The translations under genes and the position numbers were made by a program. Below, piece after piece: positions 9,946-16,620 of a stretch of 30,870 nt of DNA. The notes beneath the pieces are model-generated. The model was not told the DNA's origin, made no database searches, and worked only from the letters and a program-made list of their open reading frames with translations. The stretch's first letter is position 1. The number at the start of each line of letters is the position of its first letter. This DNA comes from JAQGMJ01 sp036271855. Lineage in GTDB: Bacteria; Pseudomonadota; Gammaproteobacteria; Burkholderiales; JAEUOS01. The stretch is taken from the NCBI GenBank assembly GCA_036271855.1, contig DATAZV010000080.1:1-30870 (forward strand), in the 5' to 3' direction.

Positions 9946-11340
9946 ATGCGCCTCAAGTCCGCCCTGGTCTTGCGGCGGGCCTTGCCGGCCGCTGTGCTGG
10001 TGCTGGCGGCCTGCTCTTCCGAGTCCACCATCAACAAATACGTGCCGAACATCATCACGCCTTACCGGATGGACATCCAGCAGGGCAATTTCGTCACCCA
10101 GGACATGGTCGACAAGCTGCAAAAGGGGCAGACCCGCGAACAGGTGCGCTTCATCCTCGGCACCCCATTGCTGACGGACGCATTCCACGCCTCGCGCTGG
10201 GACTACGTCTTCCGCTTCGCCAAGGGCTGGAATGCGCCTGAGAAGCACAGCCTGACGGTATTTTTCGGCCCGGACGACAAGCTGGCCGAATGGGCGGGCG
10301 ATGTGCCGCCGCCCAAATCGCAGGAACCGGTGGCCGAGGAAAAGGGATTTTTCAGCTGGTTCGGCAAGAGCAGCACGCCCAAGCCGGCGGTGGCAGGCGT
10401 TGCCGGCCCCGCCAGCAGCGGCGCCGCTGTCGTTGCCGCGGGCAATGCCGCCGCGGTCGAGGCGCCTGCCGCCGCGCCTGTGGCGTCGCCGACAGCCGCA
10501 GCGATGGCGCAGCCGCCGGCGAATGCACAGGTGCTGGGAACGACGCCGCAAGCGGCGCCGGACAAGAAAGAGCCTGGCCTGATGCGCCGCATGTTCGGCT
10601 GGCTGCCGGGTGTCAGCACGGAAGATGCCGCCGCCTCGGCTAATCGCGCCGCTTCGCCGGACAACATACCGACGCCGCGGCCGACGGTGTCCAACCCGCC
10701 GCCGCGCCCCGAGCCCGCCGAGCCGGCGCCGCCCGCGAATACCCAGCCGGCCGCTGCCGTGAGCCCGGCCGCTTCCCCCGCCCCGGCGCCTGCCGCTGCG
10801 CCGCCGCAAGCCACACCGGCCACCGCCAGCCTGTCCGCACCGCCCTTGATCGCTTCACCCATGGATGCACCGGCCGCGGTGGCGCAGGCGGTCCCCAAGG
10901 CCGAAGGCGTGGCACCCGCTCCGGTGCAGGCGCCAGCGGCGGCCGATGTGCCGGCTGCCGCGCCTGCCACGGCCTCGCCCGCGCCCAGCGCAGCGGCATT
11001 TACCCCCACCGGCGTGCTGCGGGCGATCGAGCGCTGGCGCGCCGCCTGGCAGGCGAAGGACGTGACGGCTTACCTCGCCGCCTACGCGCCCGACTTCCTG
11101 CCGCCGAACAATCTGACGCGCGCCAAATGGGAAGCGCAGCGCCGCGAACGCCTGACCAAGCCGAGCTTCATCGTGGTCCGGGTGAAGGACCCGCAGGTCA
11201 CCCTGGGGGCAGACGATGTCGCCGTGGCGGTGTTCGAGCAGGAGTACCAGTCCAACACCTTCAAGGAGAGCGGGCGCAAAACCCTGCGCCTGGCGCGCTT
11301 CGGCATGGACTGGCTGATCATCGAAGAAAACTCCAAATAG
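9946..11340 (+). CDS. bamE: BamE (SmpA/OmlA) lipoprotein with Pro/Ala linker and C-terminal NTF2-like domain
   Basis: BamE is an outer-membrane lipoprotein of the BAM complex that inserts beta-barrel proteins. A lipoprotein signal ends in VLAAC (Cys23). The BamE domain covers about residues 24-115, with YRMDIQQGNFVTQDMV, KGQTREQVRFILGTP and WDYVFRF matching the family closely. Unlike ordinary BamE (about 110-180 residues), this 464-residue protein continues into a long Ala/Pro-rich linker (about 125-345) containing two short hydrophobic islands (FFSWFGK and LMRRMFGWLPG). It ends in a domain of about 115 residues (RAIERWRAAWQAKDVTAYLAAYAPDF onward) resembling the NTF2/SnoaL-like domain at the end of some L,D-transpeptidase-type proteins. 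The reading frame is continuous throughout. ATG 9946 is chosen because it gives the lipoprotein signal directly. dapB follows after 11 bases. Confidence 0.9.
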   Translation: MRLKSALVLRRALPAAVLVLAACSSESTINKYVPNIITPYRMDIQQGNFVTQDMVDKLQKGQTREQVRFILGTPLLTDAFHASRWDYVFRFAKGWNAPEKHSLTVFFGPDDKLAEWAGDVPPPKSQEPVAEEKGFFSWFGKSSTPKPAVAGVAGPASSGAAVVAAGNAAAVEAPAAAPVASPTAAAMAQPPANAQVLGTTPQAAPDKKEPGLMRRMFGWLPGVSTEDAAASANRAASPDNIPTPRPTVSNPPPRPEPAEPAPPANTQPAAAVSPAASPAPAPAAAPPQATPATASLSAPPLIASPMDAPAAVAQAVPKAEGVAPAPVQAPAAADVPAAAPATASPAPSAAAFTPTGVLRAIERWRAAWQAKDVTAYLAAYAPDFLPPNNLTRAKWEAQRRERLTKPSFIVVRVKDPQVTLGADDVAVAVFEQEYQSNTFKESGRKTLRLARFGMDWLIIEENSK

Positions 11341-11351
11341 GCGGAATCGGC

Positions 11352-12155
11352 ATGGAAAAAATGCGCATCGTCATCGCCGGCGCTTCCGGGCGCATGGGCA
11401 AGACCCTGATCGAAGCCGTGCTGGGCAGCACTGATTGCACCCTGAAAGCCGCGCTGGACCTGGCCGGTTCGCCCGCCCTCGGGCGCCAAGCCGCCGAGTT
11501 CATGGGCCGTACCGACGGGGCGGCGATCAGCGCCGACATCGAGGCCGCCGTCAAGGGCGCCGACTTTTTCATCGACTTCACCCGGCCCGAGGGCACGCTT
11601 GAACACCTGGCCGCGTGCGTCAAGCACGGGGTGAAAATGGTCATCGGCACCACCGGCTTCGAGGCCGCGGGCAAGCAGGCGATCGAAGCTGCCTCCAGCA
11701 GCATCGGCATCGTCTTCGCGCCGAATATGAGCGTGGGCGTCAACCTCACCCTGAAACTGCTGGAAGTCGCCGGCTCGGTGCTGCGCGAGGGCTACGACGT
11801 CGAGATCGTCGAGTCGCATCACCGCATGAAGATCGATGCGCCTTCCGGCACGGCGCTACGCATGGGCGAGGTGGTGGCCAAGGCGATGTGCCGCGATCAC
11901 GACGCGGTGGCGGTGTATGGCCGCGAAGGCGTCACCGGGGCGCGCAAGGACGAGACCATCGGCTATGCGGTGGTCCGTGGCGGCGACGGGGTGGGCGACC
12001 ACACGGTGATGTTCCTGGGCCAGGGCGAGCGCATCGAGATCACCCACAAGGCTTCCTCGCGCATGACTTACGCGCAGGGCGCGCTGCGCGCCTGCCGCTT
12101 CCTGACATCCAGGAAAAACGGTCTGTTTGACATGCAGGACGTGCTCGGGCTCTAA
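11352..12155 (+). CDS. dapB: 4-hydroxy-tetrahydrodipicolinate reductase DapB
   Basis: DapB reduces hydroxy-tetrahydrodipicolinate with NAD(P)H in the diaminopimelate/lysine pathway. The 267-residue length is normal (E. coli 273). The Rossmann motif GASGRMGK is at residues 10-17, and the catalytic/substrate segment ESHHRMKIDAPSGTAL at about 154-169 contains the conserved His-His-x-x-Lys (H156, H157, K160). FAPNMSVGVN and the C-terminal KNGLFDMQDVLGL are also typical. The gene starts 11 bases after the bamE stop, so it is probably co-transcribed with it. The fur/bamE/dapB order is common in Burkholderiales. Confidence 0.97.
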   Translation: MEKMRIVIAGASGRMGKTLIEAVLGSTDCTLKAALDLAGSPALGRQAAEFMGRTDGAAISADIEAAVKGADFFIDFTRPEGTLEHLAACVKHGVKMVIGTTGFEAAGKQAIEAASSSIGIVFAPNMSVGVNLTLKLLEVAGSVLREGYDVEIVESHHRMKIDAPSGTALRMGEVVAKAMCRDHDAVAVYGREGVTGARKDETIGYAVVRGGDGVGDHTVMFLGQGERIEITHKASSRMTYAQGALRACRFLTSRKNGLFDMQDVLGL

Positions 12156-12264
12156 TAGGCGCGCAGCGCTGTTTTGCCCTGTGGGCGCAATTGGGGTTGG
12201 CCGTTTCCGGCACGGCGTTTGCTTTGAATCGCTTGTAAGAGTGCGGTAATCATGCAGACGCCCC

Positions 12265-13689
12265 ATGAACAATATCTTCAATGAGATGAACGCCCCCGCG
12301 GGGGCGGTGCGACCGCATTATTCGCGCTTCCAGGAATGGCTGGCGCAGACCCCGCCCGCGCATATCGCCGCCAAGCGCGCCGAGGCCGATTCGGCCTTTC
12401 ACCGCTACGGCATCACCTTTGCCGTGTACGGCGAAAACGCCGGGCGCGAGCGCCTGATCCCGTTCGACATCATTCCGCGCATCATTCCGGCGAATGAATG
12501 GAAGGCCCTCGAAGCCGGGCTGGTGCAGCGGGTCAACGCGCTGAACGCCTTCCTGCACGACATCTACTCCGGGCAACGCATCGTCAAGGAAGGGCTGATC
12601 CCCGCCGAGCAGGTGTTTTGCAACGCGCAATATCGCCCGGAGATGCAGGGCATCGACGTGCGCAACAGCATTTACGCGCACATTGCCGGGGTCGACATCG
12701 TGCGCGCGGCATTGCCCGACGGTGACGCCAAATACTACGTGCTGGAAGACAACCTGCGTGTGCCCTCCGGTGTGTCCTACATGCTGGAAGACCGGCGCAT
12801 GATGATGCGCCTGTTCCCGGAGCTGTTCAGCCGCTACAGCGTGGCGCCGGTGGAGCATTACCCTGACCTGTTGCTCGACACCCTGCGCCAGGTGGCGCCG
12901 GCCGGCGTCGACGACCCGGCGGTGGTGGTGCTCACGCCCGGTGCCTACAACAGTGCCTACTTCGAGCACGCCTTCCTGGCGCAGCAGATGGGCGTCGAAC
13001 TGGTCGAGGGCAGCGACTTGTTCGTCCACGACGAAACCCTGTTCATGCGCACCACCCAGGGCCCGCGCCGGGTCGACGTGATCTATCGGCGCATCGACGA
13101 CGACTTTCTCGACCCGCTGACCTTCCGCCGCGACTCCGCGCTGGGTGTCGCCGGCCTGATGAGCGTGTACCGCTCCGGCCGCGTCACCCTGGCCAACGCC
13201 ATCGGCACCGGGGTGGCCGACGACAAGTCGATTTACCCGTATGTGCCGGACATGATCCGTTTTTACCTGTCGGAAGAGCCGCTGCTGTTCAACGTACCGA
13301 CTTACCAGTGCCGCAAGAAGGACGAGCTTTCCTACGTTCTTGCCAACATGGAAAAGCTGGTGGTCAAGGAAACCCACGGTGCCGGCGGCTACGGCATGCT
13401 GGTGGGCCCCGCCTCCACCCAGGCCGAGGTGGACGACTTCCGCACCCGCGTAAAAGCCGCGCCCGACAAATACATCGCCCAGCCCACCCTGGCGCTATCC
13501 GCCTGCCCGACCTTTGTCGAATCCGGCATCGCCCCGCGCCACATCGACCTGCGGCCCTTCGTGCTCTCCGGCAAGGAAGTGCGGATGGCGCCCGGCGGCC
13601 TGACGCGGGTGGCGCTGAAGGAAGGCTCGCTGGTGGTGAATTCGTCGCAAGGCGGGGGCACCAAGGACACCTGGGTCCTGGAAAGGTAG
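12265..13689 (+). CDS. Circularly permuted ATP-grasp protein (stand-alone form)
   Basis: This 474-residue protein belongs to the circularly permuted ATP-grasp family (DUF404/DUF407 type, COG2308), predicted to be a carboxylate-amine ligase acting in peptide synthesis. Typical segments include ITFAVYGE and FDIIPRIIPANEW near the N-terminus, LNAFLHDIYSGQRIVKEGLIP, VLEDNLRVPSGVSYMLEDR, VVLTPGAYNSAYFEHAFLA, RRIDDDFLDPLTFRRDSALG, VVKETHGAGGYGMLVGP (a likely ATP-contacting lysine) and the C-terminal GGGTKDTWVLER. The substrate is not established. It leads a forward three-gene set with an alpha-E protein and a transglutaminase. A second copy of the same domain is fused to alpha-E at 16617-19085. The gap of about 110 bases after dapB contains no convincing promoter. 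Confidence 0.93.
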   Translation: MNNIFNEMNAPAGAVRPHYSRFQEWLAQTPPAHIAAKRAEADSAFHRYGITFAVYGENAGRERLIPFDIIPRIIPANEWKALEAGLVQRVNALNAFLHDIYSGQRIVKEGLIPAEQVFCNAQYRPEMQGIDVRNSIYAHIAGVDIVRAALPDGDAKYYVLEDNLRVPSGVSYMLEDRRMMMRLFPELFSRYSVAPVEHYPDLLLDTLRQVAPAGVDDPAVVVLTPGAYNSAYFEHAFLAQQMGVELVEGSDLFVHDETLFMRTTQGPRRVDVIYRRIDDDFLDPLTFRRDSALGVAGLMSVYRSGRVTLANAIGTGVADDKSIYPYVPDMIRFYLSEEPLLFNVPTYQCRKKDELSYVLANMEKLVVKETHGAGGYGMLVGPASTQAEVDDFRTRVKAAPDKYIAQPTLALSACPTFVESGIAPRHIDLRPFVLSGKEVRMAPGGLTRVALKEGSLVVNSSQGGGTKDTWVLER

Positions 13690-13700
13690 GGGACGCAATA

Positions 13701-13742
13701 ATGGAAACCAATCTGAACTCGGGGGTTATTAAGGGGGCGTAG
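13701..13742 (+). CDS. Possible 13-codon leader peptide
   Basis: The short frame METNLNSGVIKGA begins 11 bases after the ATP-grasp stop codon and has a better ribosome binding site (AGGGGA, 13688-13693, seven bases before ATG) than the alpha-E gene that follows at 13761. Its last codons lie within the hairpin at 13731-13749. It may be a translated leader that opens or closes that hairpin, or simply chance. No homologue is recognised. Confidence 0.25.
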   Translation: METNLNSGVIKGA

Positions 13743-13749
13743 CCCCCTT
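13731..13749 (+). other. Intercistronic hairpin before the alpha-E gene
   Basis: AAGGGGGC (13731-13738) and GCCCCCTT (13742-13749) form a perfect eight-pair stem with a three-base loop. It ends 11 bases before the alpha-E ATG. There is no T run, so it is not a standard terminator; attenuation, mRNA protection or translational control are possible. Confidence 0.55.
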
Positions 13750-13760
13750 GATCGAGACGT

Positions 13761-14699
13761 ATGCTCTCCAGAACCGCCGATCACCTGTATTGGATGGCGC
13801 GCTACACCGAGCGCGCCGAGAACATGTCGCGCCTGCTCGACGTCAGCCATCGCATGTCGCTGCAGATGCCGGGCGCGGAAATGGGTTACTGGGGTGCCGC
13901 CCTGGGTATCACCGGCCTGGAACCGGTGTACACCGCCAAGTACGGCCCGATCACCGGCGCCAACGTGCTGCGCTTCATGGCGGTCGACCTCGACAACCCT
14001 TCGTCGATCCTTTCCTCGCTGCGCTCCTCGCGCGAGAACTGCCACGCGGTGCGCGGTACCGTCACCTCCGAAGTGTGGGAGACCATCAACACCACCTGGC
14101 TGGAAGGGCGCGATTCCGCCGCCGACAAGATGACCGGCGGCGGCGAGGCCGAACTGGTCGAATACCTGGAGTGGGTCAAGTTCCGCTCCCACCTGTCGCG
14201 CGGCGTGACGGTGGGCACCATGCTGCAGGACGAAGCCTTTCACTTCGTGCGCCTCGGCACCTTTCTCGAGCGCGCCGACAATACCGCGCGCCTGCTGGAC
14301 GTGAAGTTCGACGAGCTGGCGCCGCAGGAAAGTCCAGGCAACGAATACTACGAATGGGGCGCGCTGCTGCGCTCGGTCTCGGCTTTCGAGATCTACCGCA
14401 AGGTGTACCGCGACGTCATCACGCCGCATCGGGTTGCCGAGCTGATGATCCTGCGCGACGATATGCCGCGCTCCCTGCACGGCTGCCTGAAGGAGGTGCA
14501 CCAGATCCTCGGGCTGGTGGCCAACAGCCGCTCCAGCGAGACGCGCCGCCTGGCCGGGGCCGCCTATTCACAGCTGCGCTACGGGCGCATCGAAGACATT
14601 CTGGAAGTCGGATTGCACCGCTATCTCACCGATTTTCTGGACGGCATGGCCGTCCTCAGCAGCCGCATTGCGCAAGACTTCCTCGTTCCAATGTCCTGA
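13761..14699 (+). CDS. Alpha-E domain protein (DUF403)
   Basis: This 312-residue protein is an alpha-E (DUF403) family member, an all-helical domain named for its conserved glutamates and nearly always linked to circularly permuted ATP-grasp genes. The start LSRTADHLYWMARYTERAENMSRLL is the family signature and recurs in the fused paralogue as SSRVAENLFWLGRYMERCDNTARLM. A second signature, FVRLGTFLERADNTARLLDV, occurs near residues 160-180. No enzyme activity is known; it is thought to act with the ATP-grasp ligase. The ATG has no strong Shine-Dalgarno and sits just after a hairpin, 71 bases beyond the ATP-grasp stop. The transglutaminase gene follows after 30 bases. Confidence 0.93.
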   Translation: MLSRTADHLYWMARYTERAENMSRLLDVSHRMSLQMPGAEMGYWGAALGITGLEPVYTAKYGPITGANVLRFMAVDLDNPSSILSSLRSSRENCHAVRGTVTSEVWETINTTWLEGRDSAADKMTGGGEAELVEYLEWVKFRSHLSRGVTVGTMLQDEAFHFVRLGTFLERADNTARLLDVKFDELAPQESPGNEYYEWGALLRSVSAFEIYRKVYRDVITPHRVAELMILRDDMPRSLHGCLKEVHQILGLVANSRSSETRRLAGAAYSQLRYGRIEDILEVGLHRYLTDFLDGMAVLSSRIAQDFLVPMS

Positions 14700-14729
14700 T
14701 TCACCATCCGCAAGTATCCGGAGTCAGCA

Positions 14730-15560
14730 ATGCGCCTGGAAATACGCCACGAAACGATTTACCGCTACTCCACGCCGGCCAACTACAGCATCCAGTACGT
14801 GCGCCAGACGCCGCGCACCGAGGGCGGCCAGCGGATTCTTTCCTGGTACATCGACACCCCCGGCCGGCGCTGGCGCCAGACCGACGCCTACGGCAACAGC
14901 GTGCTGGTGCTTTCGCTGACCGAGCCGCACACCGAAATCCGCGTCATCGCCCAGGGCCAGGTTGAGACCACCGACGAGCGCGGCATGGTGTTGCCGCACG
15001 ACTCCGCGGTGCCGCCGCTGGCTTTCGCCCTGCCGACGCCGCTGACCCAGGCCGATGCCGCAATTCATACACTCGCGGAAGACTCGATCCCCGGCAGCGG
15101 CGCGCAGGCGGGCTCGCGTGAGCAGCTGGAAGCCTTGATGCATGCGGTTTCGAAGCGCATGGCCTATGTGCTGGGCACCACCGACGTGCACGCCACGGCT
15201 GCCGAGGCGCTGGCGCAGGGCTCCGGTGTCTGCCAGGACCTGGCGCACGTGTTTCTCGCCGCCTGCCGCTCGCGCGGGGTGCCGGCGCGCTATATCAGCG
15301 GCTATTTGCTGGACGACTCCAGCCATGTGGCCTCGTCCCACGCCTGGGCCGAAGCCTGGATTGCCGACGCCAATCGCGGCGCCGGCGGGTGGCTCGGCTT
15401 CGACGTCACCCAGGACCGCCTGGCCGGCCCCGAGCTTTGCCGCCTGGCGGTGGGCCGCGACTATCTCGACGCCAGCCCGATCCGCGGCATGCGCTTGGGC
15501 GGCGCGGAAGAGGAAATGAAAGTCAACGTCACGGTGGCGCGGCCGCAATACGGGCAGTAG
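14730..15560 (+). CDS. Transglutaminase-like protein of the forward set
   Basis: A 276-residue transglutaminase-fold protein with an N-terminal beta domain (RHETIYRYSTPANYSIQYVRQTPR, the bacterial transglutaminase-like N region) and the papain-like core. The catalytic triad is intact: Cys168 in GSGVCQDLAH, His204 in SSHAWAEAW and Asp225 in GFDVTQDR. Such proteins can act as peptidases, amidases or crosslinking enzymes; the substrate here is unknown. There is no signal peptide. The start has a good GGAG site (14718-14723 region). It closes the forward ATP-grasp/alpha-E/transglutaminase set and converges on the paralogous transglutaminase at 15625-16620. The 64-base gap between them holds no clear terminator. 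Confidence 0.92.
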   Translation: MRLEIRHETIYRYSTPANYSIQYVRQTPRTEGGQRILSWYIDTPGRRWRQTDAYGNSVLVLSLTEPHTEIRVIAQGQVETTDERGMVLPHDSAVPPLAFALPTPLTQADAAIHTLAEDSIPGSGAQAGSREQLEALMHAVSKRMAYVLGTTDVHATAAEALAQGSGVCQDLAHVFLAACRSRGVPARYISGYLLDDSSHVASSHAWAEAWIADANRGAGGWLGFDVTQDRLAGPELCRLAVGRDYLDASPIRGMRLGGAEEEMKVNVTVARPQYGQ

Positions 15561-15624
15561 CCTCACGGGTATTGCCGGACCGCCAGTGCCTGCGCTCTGT
15601 GGCCATGCGGCCGTTGGCGCGACG

Positions 15625-16620
15625 CTACGAAGCGATCTGCCCTGAATTCTCCGCCGTTGCGCTGGTCTGTGATTGCGATTGCGACTGTGATTGCGACTGG
15701 GTGGCGGCGATGGGTGCAACCGCTTCAGCCTCATCGGTGCTGCTCACCGTCACATGCACCGCCAGTTCCTGCTCGCCGCCGCCGAGGATCACCCCGCGCG
15801 TCGGCGTGACGTCCGAAAAATCGCGGCCCCAGCCCAGGGTGATGTGCTCGTTGTCCACCAGGCGGTCGTTGGTCGGATCGAAATCGATCCAGCCGGCGTT
15901 CTGGCTGTACACCGAAATCCAGGCATGCGAGGCGTCCGCGCCGATCAGGCGCGCATGCCCGGGCGGCGGCATCGTCAGCAGGTAGCCGCTGACATAGCGT
16001 GCCGACAGGCCGAGGGTGCGCAGGCAACCGATCATCAGGTGGGCGAAGTCCTGGCATACGCCGCGCCGCTGTTCCAGCACTTCGGCCAGCGGGGTGGAGA
16101 TGACGGTGGCGATCGGGTCGAACTCGAAGTCTTCGTGGATCCGGTGGTTCAGGTCGAGCACGGCATCGAGCAGCGGGCGCCGCGGGGTGAAGCTGGGCTC
16201 GGCATAGCGCAGCAGCTCGGCCGAGCTTTCGACGTGCGGCGAATCGAACATGAAGCGCGCCGGCTCCAGGTTGGCGCCGCCAGCCACGCCGCGCAGCATC
16301 GCGGCGGACTCTTCCCAGGGCGGCGAGCCGGCCACCTGGGCGGCGGAATTGCGCGGCATCACTTCGACGATGGAGCGTGCCGCCAGCGACAGCGACTGGT
16401 GGGCGGCGGAGAGCACCATGTGGGTGATGGAGTTGCCGAAATAGTCGCGCGAGGTGGTGGTTTCGTCCGGCTGCGGGTCGATCGACAACTGATGCTCCAG
16501 CACCCGCTGCACGTCGAACTCGCGCGGCGTCAGGTGCAGCAGCTGGCGCGACAGGGCCACCGGCGCCGAATAGCGGTAGCCGGTGGTGTGCAGCACGCGG
16601 TAGCGGCGGGGCTCGCTCAT
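15625..16620 (-). CDS. Transglutaminase-like protein of the reverse set
   Basis: A 331-residue transglutaminase-family protein, paralogous to the 276-residue one it faces. The N-terminal domain contains RVLHTTGYRYSAPVALSRQLLHLTPR. Catalytic residues are Cys189 (RRGVCQDFAH), His232 (DASHAWISVY) and Asp248 (IDFDPTNDR). After the usual end of the family the protein carries a tail of alternating Gln and Ser, then TSATAENSGQIAS, encoded by a degenerate hexanucleotide repeat. The ATG overlaps the stop of the upstream ATP-grasp/alpha-E fusion by four bases (ATGA), so the two are translationally coupled. Cytosolic by lack of signal sequence. Confidence 0.92.
   Translation of the reverse strand: MSEPRRYRVLHTTGYRYSAPVALSRQLLHLTPREFDVQRVLEHQLSIDPQPDETTTSRDYFGNSITHMVLSAAHQSLSLAARSIVEVMPRNSAAQVAGSPPWEESAAMLRGVAGGANLEPARFMFDSPHVESSAELLRYAEPSFTPRRPLLDAVLDLNHRIHEDFEFDPIATVISTPLAEVLEQRRGVCQDFAHLMIGCLRTLGLSARYVSGYLLTMPPPGHARLIGADASHAWISVYSQNAGWIDFDPTNDRLVDNEHITLGWGRDFSDVTPTRGVILGGGEQELAVHVTVSSTDEAEAVAPIAATQSQSQSQSQSQTSATAENSGQIAS
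15665..15700. repeat. Degenerate hexanucleotide tandem repeat
   Basis: Six consecutive units close to GATTGC/GACTGT encode the Gln-Ser alternating tail of the transglutaminase at 15625-16620. Because the unit is a multiple of three, copy-number change would alter tail length without breaking the frame. Confidence 0.7.

Noticed and set aside
12156..12264. TTGAAT and TAATCA as a promoter for the forward ATP-grasp set.
   Set aside because: The -10 matches consensus at only two of six bases; the gap is otherwise unremarkable, so no promoter was called.
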